This document shows, one piece after another, positions 24,854 through 32,995 of a DNA stretch of 51,272 bases (positions are counted from its first letter, which is position 1; the number at the start of each line of letters is the position of its first letter). A model generated the notes under the pieces. It was not told the origin of the DNA and did no database searches. It saw nothing but the letters and a program-made list of their open reading frames with translations. The position numbers and the translations under genes were made by a program. Origin of the DNA: Burkholderiales bacterium (GTDB lineage Bacteria > Pseudomonadota > Gammaproteobacteria > Burkholderiales > JAEUOS01); the NCBI GenBank assembly GCA_016790635.1, contig JAEUOR010000018.1, positions 1-51,272 on the forward strand, read 5' to 3'.

Positions 24854-25833
24854 GGAGCTCCTCGTGTTTGGCTCGCGCCACTGGTGGATGAAGTGCCTTG
24901 CGAAGGCAAGGCCGCTTGAATGTAGGCGGTGATCCCCTTGAGTACCTGCCCGATGTCAGCCTGCATTTGGGAGAAGCGCGCGCTGGGTTCGCGCGTGTCT
25001 TCATCGAGATACATCGCGCGGTTGATCTCGATCTGCAGACTCTGGAATCCGCGTTCTGGTTGACCGTACTGGCGCAACAGGTCCATGCCGGCATAGGGGT
25101 CGTTGATGGCAACGCTGTAGCCGAGCGCTTTGAACTGTTCGGACACCACCTGGGTGAACTCGCCCGAGCAGGACACGCCGTGCACATCGCCCAGCACGAT
25201 ATCCGCCAGCTTCTTGTCCGTGACGATTCCCAGGCGCTGGTAGGCGTTGCTTGGCATGGAATGCAAATTCAAGTGCCACCGAACGCCGAACTCCTGCGCA
25301 GCGGATTGCAAGGCGTCGTCCAAGGTTTCACGATACGGGCGCCAGTAGCGATCGATGCGGTTTTGCACCTCAGCAACGCTGAGCTTGCGTTGGTAGATGT
25401 CACTCAGCTGCGTCGTCTTGCTGAACACCAGCCCATTGCCCAGCTCGATGCAGCGCTTGGAGGGCGAACAGCGGCTCGGCCACGGTGCGCTGAGCATTGC
25501 CTGATCAATGTCATTGACGGTGCGGTTGGGGTCGATATAGCTGCGCGGGAAGCTTGCACTGATCAGCTCGCCGCCATGTTGCGGCACGCTCGCCCACAGT
25601 TTCTCGACATGGGTGTCTTCGCTGCGGCGCAGCTCTTTGGACGCCACGCTGAATCCGAAATCGGCAGGGTAGTCCGTGCCGCTATGCGGCGAGTCACATA
25701 CGAGCGGTATGCGGAGGGTGGAGCCGGGCTCGGGCTTGACGTGTTGAACCGGCGCCTGGTGAGCTATTGCGCTTGGCATTGGGTCTGTTGATTTCATCGA
25801 ACGAACGGCAGGGGGTGATTCGCGGTGGACCAA
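24850..25833 (-). CDS. N-formylglutamate amidohydrolase family protein (HutG-like)
   Basis: Zinc-dependent hydrolase of the N-formylglutamate deformylase family, the last step of one histidine-degradation route. Conserved blocks: CDSPHSGTDYP (metal ligand region), RSEDTHVEKLWASVP, SFPRSYIDPNRTVNDID, and LNLHSMPS with GDVHG. A TTG start at 25833 is supported by GGAG eight bases upstream; an ATG at 25797 is an alternative. It is coupled by ATGA to a Bug receptor and divergent from a LysR regulator, so the pair may import and hydrolyse an N-formyl or N-acyl amino acid. The hut genes at the right edge are 24 kb away and not part of this operon. Confidence 0.82.
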   Translation of the reverse strand: MVHRESPPAVRSMKSTDPMPSAIAHQAPVQHVKPEPGSTLRIPLVCDSPHSGTDYPADFGFSVASKELRRSEDTHVEKLWASVPQHGGELISASFPRSYIDPNRTVNDIDQAMLSAPWPSRCSPSKRCIELGNGLVFSKTTQLSDIYQRKLSVAEVQNRIDRYWRPYRETLDDALQSAAQEFGVRWHLNLHSMPSNAYQRLGIVTDKKLADIVLGDVHGVSCSGEFTQVVSEQFKALGYSVAINDPYAGMDLLRQYGQPERGFQSLQIEINRAMYLDEDTREPSARFSQMQADIGQVLKGITAYIQAALPSQGTSSTSGASQTRGAP

Positions 25834-25882
25834 ATGTAGTTCTCCCGCGCGTTACGAGCAAAGGACATTTTCGTCGCCGGTG

Positions 25883-25907
25883 ATGACTTTATGTAATATG
25901 AAGTCAT
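25883..25907. promoter_or_regulatory. LysR-type operator in the divergent intergenic region
   Basis: ATGACTT (25883-25889) and AAGTCAT (25901-25907) form a perfect 7-base inverted repeat over an 11-base AT-rich centre, fitting the T-N11-A LysR box. The right arm includes the ATG of the LysR gene at 25906, so binding would block its own translation start region or transcript. It also serves the divergent amidohydrolase-Bug operon. Confidence 0.65.
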
Positions 25908-26802
25908 GAAGTTCCAGTCACCTTCCTTGAGCGAGATGCATGCCTTCCTTGCCGTTTTTGAGCAAGGCAGCTTCCGGAAAGCGGCTGGCGTCTTGTGCGT
26001 GACCCAGGCGGCGGTCAGCCGCGCAGTGCTGAGACTGGAAGAGCGCCTCGGATGCAGCTTGTTCGAAAGAACTGCATTCGGCATTGCGCCCACGGCGCGT
26101 GGAAGGGAGTTTCAAAATCTGGTGCAGGGTCCAGTGGCCGCCCTGGAAAACTCGATCATGAGTTTTCGTCGGCGAACGGACTCCCGGAAACTCCGCGTGA
26201 GCGTGATCACGACGCTGGCCACGCGCTGGTTGGTACCCCGATTGGCCGATTTCCATGCCTCCCATCCCAACCTCAACCTGGAGTTGCGTCCCTACCGACC
26301 GGCGGACAACTACAACCGGGATGATGTCGATCTGTGGATCGATGTCATGCGTTCGCAAAGCGGCTGGCCGCGGGGCTTCAAAGCCCACTATCTCCTGGGC
26401 AAGGAGATCACGCCGGTTTGCACTCCCGAGATCGCCAGCCGCCTTCGCGAACCTCGTGACCTTTTGAACGAAAACCTCTTGTTTCACACAGGCTTTCCGA
26501 ACAACTGGTCGCTCTGGCTCAATAAAGCGCGGATTGCCCATGATCCGGGCATCCTGCGACAGGGTTTTGATACGGGCAACAACCTGATTGTGGCTGCTTG
26601 TTCCGGGATGGGGGTGCCCGTTATCCATCCTTGCCTGATAGAAAACGAGCTGAAAGCGGGTCAGCTCGTCAGACCCTTTCCCATGATGGTGTCCACAGAA
26701 CGCGGCTGGTACGCGTGCTACAAGAGATCGCTGGCGCACGAGCCGGCCGTCAAGGAGTTTGTGCGGTGGCTGCAGGAGCAGGCCGCCGGCACGATCCGCT
26801 GA
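25906..26802 (+). CDS. LysR-family transcriptional regulator (GcvA-like)
   Basis: 298 residues. The N-terminal helix-turn-helix is clear: LSEMHAFLAVFEQGSFRKAA, VTQAAVSRAVLRLEERLGCS, LFERT. The effector domain follows from about residue 90 (KLRVSVITTLATRWLVPRLADF), a wording typical of the GcvA subgroup. It is divergent from the Bug/N-formylglutamate amidohydrolase pair and shares an operator with it, so that pair is the likely target. The operator overlaps its own start codon, pointing to negative autoregulation. Confidence 0.9.
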   Translation: MKFQSPSLSEMHAFLAVFEQGSFRKAAGVLCVTQAAVSRAVLRLEERLGCSLFERTAFGIAPTARGREFQNLVQGPVAALENSIMSFRRRTDSRKLRVSVITTLATRWLVPRLADFHASHPNLNLELRPYRPADNYNRDDVDLWIDVMRSQSGWPRGFKAHYLLGKEITPVCTPEIASRLREPRDLLNENLLFHTGFPNNWSLWLNKARIAHDPGILRQGFDTGNNLIVAACSGMGVPVIHPCLIENELKAGQLVRPFPMMVSTERGWYACYKRSLAHEPAVKEFVRWLQEQAAGTIR

Positions 26803-27051
26803 AGTCATCATCTGTCTCCCGTACGAGCGAAGGCGGCGCGAGCCGACCTCCTCGCGGCAGACGCCACGACTGTCGAAGCACACCCGCCCACTTCGCCCCC
26901 GAGCGGGATCCGACCTCAATTTCGCGCCGCTGACGCCGTTAACACGCTTGACCGCTCTGGCGCATTGCCGCGCGGGTTCGGCCAATGGCTGAATCGGAAC
27001 GGATGAGGCCGTATCCGCGGGCGACAAGTCCGGGTCTATTGAGGAAGAGCG

Positions 27052-27198
27052 ATGAATGCACGTTTAGGCATGGTGCTGCGGGGCAAGGGGCCTGAGCCGG
27101 ACGCCGCGTTGCGCTGTGCCGTTGTCATGACCAGCCTGCCAAGCAACGCGCTGCAGCATCGCAAGGTACAACTGCTGCCGGCGGCATCGGAGGCGTAA
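27052..27198 (+). CDS. 48-residue ORF preceding the diguanylate cyclase
   Basis: Small frame with a clear ribosome site (GAGGAAGAG just before the ATG). Its TAA stop is immediately followed by the ATG of the diguanylate cyclase. The peptide (MNARLGMVLRGKGPEPDAAL onwards) matches nothing I recognise and has no signal or membrane segment. The arrangement suggests a translated leader or a coupled microprotein; it may also be fortuitous. Confidence 0.4.
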   Translation: MNARLGMVLRGKGPEPDAALRCAVVMTSLPSNALQHRKVQLLPAASEA

Positions 27199-29427
27199 AT
27201 GGACGTGCTGCGAGCCAGGAACCTGTTGCTGTGGGGCGCAATGCTCGCCGCAGCACTGGTCGGTGTTGCGCTGCCATCGCTGTATTTTTACCAGGGCCTC
27301 TCGAACGAGCAGTCGGCCAGCGCCGCGGCCGTGCGGATGCAGTCCGCGACAGTCATGCAAGTCATCAGCCGCAACCCCGAGAACTGGCGCTTTCAGGACA
27401 GTCTGCTACGGGAAGTCTTGGCCACGGGTACTGGTGACCCGGATGAGAGGCCGCGCGAAGTGGCCAGCCGCGTGCTGAGGCTCGATGGTTCGATCGTCCT
27501 TGAGACGGCCGAACTCCCCGCCGGGCCGCGTGTTGTGCGCCGGGCCACGCTGAGTGAATCAGGCCAAGCCGTGGGTTACCTCGAACACGCGGTCGGCTTG
27601 CGACCTCTGCTCAAGAGCACTGTGCTGGTCACGCTGGCGGGCACGCTTCTGGCGATGTTGGTGTATTGGTTCCTGCGCCTCCTCTTGCTGCGCACCGTGC
27701 ATAGCGGGCTTGCCGCACTGCAGGCGGAGGTGCGTCGCGCCGAAGCGGCGCTGGCCGAGAAGGCGGCGGTTGAAGGCGAGTTGCGTCGGCAGGCCAGGCA
27801 GGAGCGCCTGCTCGAGGCGTTGGCCGCGGCGTCGAACACCGCGCGCACGCCAGGCGAGGCGATGTCGCAGTGCCTGGGTCAGATCTGCGAATTCACCGGC
27901 TGGCAGTTCGGCCACGCGGCGCTGGTCGATTTTGATGGTGACAAGGCACTCACGCGGGTGGATTTCTGGCACCGCCCCGCCGGTGAGGCGTACGACCGCT
28001 TTGCCGAGGCAAACAGCCGTCATCGGCATGACGTCGCAGGAGGCAAGTTTGTCGGCAAGGTGCTGCGGACTGGTGTTCCGGTATGGATCACCGAGTTGTC
28101 GGGCTCGCAGGGGGCAACACGGGCCGCCCAGTTCGCTTCTATCGGGGTGCATACCGGCATGGCGTTTCCGATCCTGCGCGGACGTGAGCCAATCGGATTC
28201 TTCGAGTTTTTTTCGGAAGCCGCACTTGAGCCGGACGCCGAACTGACCGCGCTGGTGCAGCGCGCCAGCGGTTATGTCGGCGGTGTCGCCGAGCGGGTCG
28301 AGGCGGCCGACCAGATCAGCCGACTGAACCAGGATCTCGAGCGCCGCGTCGCCGAGCGCACCGCGGCGAGCGAACGGGCGAGCGCCTTGTTGGCTGCACG
28401 CGGGCGCGAAGCGGCAGCAATTGGCGAGATGACCGGTGTGTTGCAGGTCGCCGAGAACCTCGAGGAGGCCGGCCGCCTGGTGGCGCGCTATCTGCCGGTG
28501 ATCCTGCATGGCACGGCAGCGGGCGCTCTCTACCTGTTGCGAGCCTCGCGCGATAGCCTGGAGCGCCTTTCCACCTGGGGTGACACCGTATTTACCGCCA
28601 GTTTCCCGCCTGCGCAGTGCTGGGGCATGCGGCGCGGCCAGCCACATGGCTCGCTCGACGGTGCGGTGCCCCTGCGGTGCGCCCACGTCGCAGACGGCGA
28701 GGCGCCGGGCGGAACCCTGTGCCTGCCGCTGGTTGCGCAGGGCGAGTCCCTGGGTCTTCTGGAGGTGGTCTATGCCGAGGCCGGCGACGCCGACTCGCGC
28801 AGCGACCGGCTGGCCGCCGCCAAGCGCATCACCGAGCAGCTGTCGCTGGCTTTGGCCAACGTCCGGTTGCGCGAGAGCCTGCGCGAGCAGTCGATCCGCG
28901 ACGCCCTGACCGGACTGCACAATCGGCGCTATCTCGAGGAATCGCTCGATCGGGAACTGGCGCGCAGCGCGCGCGACGGCCAGCCGCTCGCGGTGTTCAT
29001 GCTCGATGTCGACCACTTCAAGCGCTACAACGACACCCATGGCCATGACGCCGGTGATGCCGTCCTGCGCGAACTGGGACGCGAATTGCGCAAGTGCGCG
29101 CGCGCCAGCGACATTGTGTGCCGCTTTGGCGGCGAGGAGTTCGTCGTGGTGCTGGCGGACGCGTCCGGCGACGCGGCCAGCGCCTGGTCGGAGCGGTTCA
29201 TGCAGAACGTGCGCGCCATGGAGGTGCGCCTGGGCAATCGCGCGCTGCCGTCGATCACCGTGTCGATGGGCCTGGCGGTGTTTCCGCAGCACGCCGATGG
29301 TGCCGATGCGTTGCTGCGCGCCGCAGACGAGGCGCTTTACGAGGCCAAGCGTGATGGTCGCGACCGGCTGCGCGTGGTCAGGCTCCAGACAGTCGAGTCC
29401 CGCCAGCCGACGGCAGTCGCCGCCTAG
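27199..29427 (+). CDS. membrane diguanylate cyclase with two GAF-like domains
   Basis: Makes cyclic di-GMP. Layout: transmembrane helix (about 8-30), periplasmic sensor segment (31-135), second helix (about 139-165), coiled coil, GAF-like domain (about 205-370, FTGWQFGHAALVDFDGD), coiled coil (RLNQDLERRVAERTAASERA), second GAF (about 405-565, with QCWGMRRGQPH and CLPLVAQGESLGLLEV), and a C-terminal GGDEF domain. The catalytic motif is GGEEF (644-648), preceded by the inhibitory I-site RASD (635-638), so the enzyme should be active and product-inhibited. GGAGG lies five bases before the ATG, a strong ribosome site. The signal sensed is unknown. Confidence 0.92.
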   Translation: MDVLRARNLLLWGAMLAAALVGVALPSLYFYQGLSNEQSASAAAVRMQSATVMQVISRNPENWRFQDSLLREVLATGTGDPDERPREVASRVLRLDGSIVLETAELPAGPRVVRRATLSESGQAVGYLEHAVGLRPLLKSTVLVTLAGTLLAMLVYWFLRLLLLRTVHSGLAALQAEVRRAEAALAEKAAVEGELRRQARQERLLEALAAASNTARTPGEAMSQCLGQICEFTGWQFGHAALVDFDGDKALTRVDFWHRPAGEAYDRFAEANSRHRHDVAGGKFVGKVLRTGVPVWITELSGSQGATRAAQFASIGVHTGMAFPILRGREPIGFFEFFSEAALEPDAELTALVQRASGYVGGVAERVEAADQISRLNQDLERRVAERTAASERASALLAARGREAAAIGEMTGVLQVAENLEEAGRLVARYLPVILHGTAAGALYLLRASRDSLERLSTWGDTVFTASFPPAQCWGMRRGQPHGSLDGAVPLRCAHVADGEAPGGTLCLPLVAQGESLGLLEVVYAEAGDADSRSDRLAAAKRITEQLSLALANVRLRESLREQSIRDALTGLHNRRYLEESLDRELARSARDGQPLAVFMLDVDHFKRYNDTHGHDAGDAVLRELGRELRKCARASDIVCRFGGEEFVVVLADASGDAASAWSERFMQNVRAMEVRLGNRALPSITVSMGLAVFPQHADGADALLRAADEALYEAKRDGRDRLRVVRLQTVESRQPTAVAA

Positions 29428-29753
29428 CAAGGCGGCCCTGCCGCCGCCGCTTCGAACGAAGATCAGCGCCCCGCGTCCGGGCGGGGTGCGCGCGGTGATC
29501 GCATCAAGCACCGATTCCGCCGCGGTGAGGAGCACGCGTATGCCGACTCCGGCTTGATCAGGCTACGCGCCAGGATCAGCTTCTCGACGCTCGCTGCGGT
29601 GTCCGCGCGACCCTTTTCGACGAGATTTCGGCGGCGATCACCCGTGCGCCAAACAGCAGCACTGCAGACGGGGACTCGAAGAAATTGACATCCAGTTGTC
29701 AAGTATGTAAACTGGTTGTCAATTATTTCAACCCGCCGCGCCAGGAGATTTTC
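29428..29753. other. intergenic region with hairpins and the ABM-MarR promoter
   Basis: Just after the cyclase stop there is a 6-base-stem hairpin GGCGGC-CCT-GCCGCC (29431-29445), then a nested hairpin (29461-29500: outer GATCA/TGATC, inner GCGCCCCGC with GCGGGGTGC). Neither has a T-run. They may end the upstream transcript by a Rho-dependent route. The rest, up to 29684, shows nothing recognisable. The MarR promoter and operator are at 29685-29722. Confidence 0.45.
29685..29722. promoter_or_regulatory. promoter and MarR-type operator
   Basis: A perfect -35 TTGACA (29685-29690) is followed after 17 bases by TAAACT (29708-29713). Overlapping it are two inverted repeats, TTGACA with TGTCAA (29685-29702) and CCAGTT with AACTGG (29692-29715), plus a second TTGTCAA at 29716-29722. 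The MarR protein encoded two genes downstream is the obvious candidate to bind here. Confidence 0.6.
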
Positions 29754-30116
29754 ATGCTTCGTCGCCTCATGTTGTTGTCAATGCTTGTGTTCTCGTTCGG
29801 CACATCGAGTGTCGTTGCGCAAGACAGCAAAATTGTCTTGATCAATGTGTTCGAGGTGCCCGCCGCGCAGGAAGTGGATGTCTTTCGGATCTGGACGCAG
29901 TCCAAGGAGTTCCTGGAAAAGCAGCCGGGTTATGTCTTGACGCGTTTGCATAAAAACATCGATTCCGACGGGAAATTCCGGTTCATCAATGTTGCCGAGT
30001 GGGCCTCGCCGCAGCAATTTCAGGCCGCGATGAAGGCGATGAATGAAAGCGCGGTGCCAAGAATGCCCGCGGAAGTTCGATTTACACCCGGGCTATTCAA
30101 GGTGGTGGCTCAGTAG
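29754..30116 (+). CDS. exported antibiotic-biosynthesis-monooxygenase-like protein
   Basis: 120-residue protein with a signal peptide (MLRRLMLLSMLVFSFGTSSV, cleavage near VVAQ) and a single ferredoxin-like dimeric alpha-beta barrel domain. The mature part (IVLINVFEVPAAQEVDVFRI, then KQPGYVLTRLHKNI and FINVAEWASPQQFQAAM) has the spacing of ABM-family proteins. The catalytic role is unknown; export to the periplasm is unusual for this fold. The ATG at 29754 has CAGGAG upstream. The stop overlaps the GTG start of the MarR gene in TAGTG, so both are one operon with cytochrome b561. Confidence 0.78.
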   Translation: MLRRLMLLSMLVFSFGTSSVVAQDSKIVLINVFEVPAAQEVDVFRIWTQSKEFLEKQPGYVLTRLHKNIDSDGKFRFINVAEWASPQQFQAAMKAMNESAVPRMPAEVRFTPGLFKVVAQ

Positions 30117-30625
30117 TGTCGCCTCAGATCGGACAAGCGGTGGACCGACTCGTCGTGTCGGTGTTCCAGCTGAATGGAACGCTGTTGGAGGCGGGCGATC
30201 GGATCACAACACCCTTTGGTCTGACTTCCGCGCGCTGGCAGGTCTTGGGCGCGCTCGAGGTCGGTCAAGGGGCTCTGACCATTCCGCAGATTGCCAAGAG
30301 CATGGGCCTGTCGCGCCAGGCGGTCTTGAAGCAAATCACGCTTCTGGCGAGCGACGGTCTCGTGCAAAGCCAAGCGAACCAGGCACACAAACGCTCGGAG
30401 CTATGGAGTCTCACGCCGACCGGACATGTACAGTTTGAAAGCATCATGGCAGCGCAACGCCGTCAGGTCGCACAATGGCGCAAAGGCCTGACGCTCGCCG
30501 AGCTGGTTGAATGCACGCGCGTGCTGGAGACTCTTACGCGATCCATCCAACAGGCTGCAGAAGCGCCGGAGACGGTGAGGCCGCATTCACCCTTTCACAC
30601 CGACAAACGAAAGGCCCGGCAATGA
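30116..30625 (+). CDS. MarR-family transcriptional regulator
   Basis: 169 residues with the MarR winged helix: FGLTSARWQVLGALEVGQGA, IPQIAKSMGLSRQAVLKQ, ITLLASDGLVQ, then the wing (HKRSELWSLTPTG). The GTG start overlaps the previous stop by one base. The 3' end overlaps the cytochrome b561 ATG in ATGA. It is the middle gene of a three-gene unit and likely represses the shared promoter at 29685-29722, which carries strong inverted repeats. The inducing signal is unknown; the operon content suggests redox or toxic-compound stress. Confidence 0.88.
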   Translation: MSPQIGQAVDRLVVSVFQLNGTLLEAGDRITTPFGLTSARWQVLGALEVGQGALTIPQIAKSMGLSRQAVLKQITLLASDGLVQSQANQAHKRSELWSLTPTGHVQFESIMAAQRRQVAQWRKGLTLAELVECTRVLETLTRSIQQAAEAPETVRPHSPFHTDKRKARQ

Positions 30626-31158
30626 ACCCACCTCCGGTTTATCACAAGGCGCTGGTGGCGCTGCACTGGCTGCTGGCCGTCCTGCTGGCGGTCGCGCTGA
30701 TCATGGGCAGCACGCAGCTTGTGTCGATCCCCAATTCTTCGCCTGACAAGATTTTCGCGTTGCGTGCACACATGATTGCCGGCTCGCTCATCTTGCTGTT
30801 GACGGTGGTGCGTCTGCTTGTGCGACTCAATACTGCAAAACCTGCGCCTGCCAGTACGGGCAACCCCTTACTCGATCGGCTCGGGCGCCTGACGCACGTC
30901 CTACTGTATCTGTTGGTCTTTGCTATGGCGGGTAGCGGGATCGCGATGGCGATACAAGCCAACCTGCCCGCCGCCGTGTTCAAGCTGTCTGCCGCGCTGC
31001 CCGGCAGCTTTGAGCATCTTGCCCCAAGGCAAGCGCATGGCTACATTGCCAAAGCATTGATCGCGCTCATCGTTCTGCATATTGCTGCTGCGCTCTACCA
31101 TCAGTTTGTTCGCAAAGACGGCTTGCTGCGTCGCATGTCGTGGAGGAAGGACGGCTGA
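30622..31158 (+). CDS. cytochrome b561
   Basis: Four-helix inner-membrane diheme cytochrome of the bacterial CybB/YceJ family, which passes electrons from quinol or superoxide. 178 residues from the ATG at 30622 with YHKALVALHWLLA (His8, His15), RAHMIAGSLILLLTVVRLL (His50), LTHVLLYLLVFAMAGSGIAM (His92), HGYIAKALIALIVLHIAAAL (His139, His153) and LYHQF (His160). The heme-ligand histidines typical of the family are present. The start overlaps the marR stop, so it is regulated with that gene. Confidence 0.9.
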   Translation: MNPPPVYHKALVALHWLLAVLLAVALIMGSTQLVSIPNSSPDKIFALRAHMIAGSLILLLTVVRLLVRLNTAKPAPASTGNPLLDRLGRLTHVLLYLLVFAMAGSGIAMAIQANLPAAVFKLSAALPGSFEHLAPRQAHGYIAKALIALIVLHIAAALYHQFVRKDGLLRRMSWRKDG

Positions 31159-31344
31159 ATCTTGGGCGATGCTCTTGAGGGGGCAGAGTCCCGCCGGCTG
31201 CATCCGATCGAGTTCACCGGCTTCCGAACCCGGGCGCAGTGACCAATCAGCGGGACCGGTGAGTCGCATGTCTGCGAACGGGACGCTCGTCAGGCAAAAT
31301 GACGGTCGAATTTCACTTGCGCCAATCGGCGCGCAATCGGCCTC

Positions 31345-32214
31345 ATGAAAACACCCACGACGACTTTCTCCCTGCTGGCGACGCTCGGCATCGCCCTCAT
31401 GACGACCTCTGCCGCCCACGCGCTCGACGCCACGATGACGCGCATCAAGAAAACCGGCACCATCGTGATGGGCCATCGCGATGCCGCCGTGCCGTTTTCC
31501 TACGTCGACGCGGGCGTGGTCAAGGGCTATTCGATCGATCTGTGCACGGCGGTGGCCGACACGGTGCGGCGCGATCTCGGGCTCAAGGACCTGAGAATCA
31601 AGTGGGTGGCGGTCGATGCCAAAACCCGCTTTTCCGCGGTCAGGAGCGGCAAGATCGACATCGAATGCGGGGTCACCACCAACACGCTGGGGCGGCAAAA
31701 GGAAGTCGATTTCAGCCCGATGATCTTCGTCGACGGCGCCAACATCCTGGTCAAGAACGAAAGCAGCATCAAGAGCGTGCTCGACCTGTCCGGCAAGTCC
31801 GTCGCCGTGGCCGGCGGCACCACTACCGAGAACGCGTTGAAGGTCGGTTTCGAGCGGCGCAAGATCGATGGCCGCGTCGTGGTCGTCCGCGACCATGTCG
31901 ACGGCATCGCTGCGCTGATGGCGGGCAAGGTGGACGCCTATGCCGCTGATCAGTCTGTACTCATTGGCCTGGCACTGGCGACCGGCGGCGGCAACGCATT
32001 GCGCATGCCGGCCGAACAGTTCACCTACGAGCCTTACGGGCTCATGTTCCGGCGCGGCCAGGTGGACTTTCGCGTCAGCGTGACCCGCGCGCTGGCGCAG
32101 ACCTACCGCTCGCCGCAACTGCCTGAGCTCTTTTCGCGTTGGTTCTCGGCCCTGGGCGGCAAGCCTTCGCCGCTCCTGGAAACCATGTTCATACTCAACG
32201 GGCTGGCCGATTGA
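31345..32214 (+). CDS. polar amino acid ABC transporter substrate-binding protein (GltI-like)
   Basis: 289 residues with a Sec signal (through TTSAAHALDA). The mature protein shows the family-3 solute-binding pattern: LDATMTRIKKTGTIVMGHRD, VPFSYVDAGVVKGYSIDLC, IDIECGVTTNTLGRQKEVDF and SVAVAGGTTTENALKV, very like glutamate/aspartate receptor GltI. No permease or ATPase genes follow, so it is an orphan receptor that must share a transporter encoded elsewhere. It is followed after 50 bases by peptidase E and then a Bug receptor, a grouping that hints at uptake and use of an aspartyl peptide or amino acid. The ribosome site is weak. Confidence 0.87.
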   Translation: MKTPTTTFSLLATLGIALMTTSAAHALDATMTRIKKTGTIVMGHRDAAVPFSYVDAGVVKGYSIDLCTAVADTVRRDLGLKDLRIKWVAVDAKTRFSAVRSGKIDIECGVTTNTLGRQKEVDFSPMIFVDGANILVKNESSIKSVLDLSGKSVAVAGGTTTENALKVGFERRKIDGRVVVVRDHVDGIAALMAGKVDAYAADQSVLIGLALATGGGNALRMPAEQFTYEPYGLMFRRGQVDFRVSVTRALAQTYRSPQLPELFSRWFSALGGKPSPLLETMFILNGLAD

Positions 32215-32264
32215 GTCGTTGAAGGACGGACCGACCCAACCCGGAGCCCTGGGGCGGCGCAAGC

Positions 32265-32957
32265 GTGGAACTCCTCCTCCTCAGCAACTCGATGAGCGAC
32301 GCAGGGTATCTCACCCATGCGCGCTCCGCGATCGCCGAGATCGCGGCCGGCATCGGCGAGGGCTTGTTCCTGCCTTATGCCGGCGTCACGCGCACCTGGG
32401 ATGCCTACGAGGCGCTGGTCGCCGACGCGCTCGCGCCGATCGGGCTGCGCGTGCATTCGCTACATCGCGCGGCCGATCCGGCGCGGGCGGCGGCCGAGGC
32501 GCCGCTGGTGCTGGCGGGCGGCGGCAACACGTTTGCACTGCTGCATCATTGCCGCCGCACCGGCGTCCTCGAGGCATTGCGCTCGCGCGAGCGTGCCGGG
32601 CTGCGCTTTGTCGGCTGGAGCGCCGGCGCCAACCTCGCCTGCCCGACGATCCGCACGACCAACGACATGCCGATCATCGACCCGGGCGGCTTCGACGCAC
32701 TTGGTCTCGTGTCGTTTCAGCTGAACCCGCATTACACGAACGCGCACCCGTCCGGGCATCGCGGCGAGACGCGCGATGAGCGCCTGGCCGAGTTCCTGAA
32801 GGTGAACCCGGAGGTCGGAGTGCTGGCGCTGCCCGAGGGCGACTGGCTGCGCGTGTCGCGCGACGCGATCGTGCTGGGTGGCGCTCATCAGGCGAAGTGG
32901 ATGCGCCACGGCCGCGAACCGGTCGCGCTCAAGCAGGGGCCGCTGCAGTTGCCCTAG
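32265..32957 (+). CDS. pepE: peptidase E (alpha-aspartyl dipeptidase)
   Basis: Serine peptidase of family S51 that cleaves dipeptides with N-terminal aspartate, in the cytoplasm. 230 residues from a GTG start. The catalytic set aligns with Salmonella PepE: Ser119 in GWSAGAN, Asp134 in TTNDMPI and His156 in LNPHYTN (Ser120, Asp135 and His157 there). The GGGNTFALL oxyanion region is also present. It lies between a GltI-like aspartate/glutamate-type receptor and a Bug receptor on the same strand, which fits a small peptide-scavenging unit. Confidence 0.92.
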   Translation: MELLLLSNSMSDAGYLTHARSAIAEIAAGIGEGLFLPYAGVTRTWDAYEALVADALAPIGLRVHSLHRAADPARAAAEAPLVLAGGGNTFALLHHCRRTGVLEALRSRERAGLRFVGWSAGANLACPTIRTTNDMPIIDPGGFDALGLVSFQLNPHYTNAHPSGHRGETRDERLAEFLKVNPEVGVLALPEGDWLRVSRDAIVLGGAHQAKWMRHGREPVALKQGPLQLP

Positions 32958-32995
32958 GCGCATGGCGCCCACACTGACTTTTCCAAGGAACGATC

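Noticed and set aside
27559..29535. Long minus-strand open frame (about 658 codons) over the diguanylate cyclase
   Set aside because: Antisense shadow of a clear GGDEF protein; composition typical of antisense frames in high-GC DNA.
30901..32262. Minus-strand open frame of 453 codons over cytochrome b561 and the GltI-like gene
   Set aside because: It spans two well-supported plus-strand genes and their intergenic region and has no recognisable domain.
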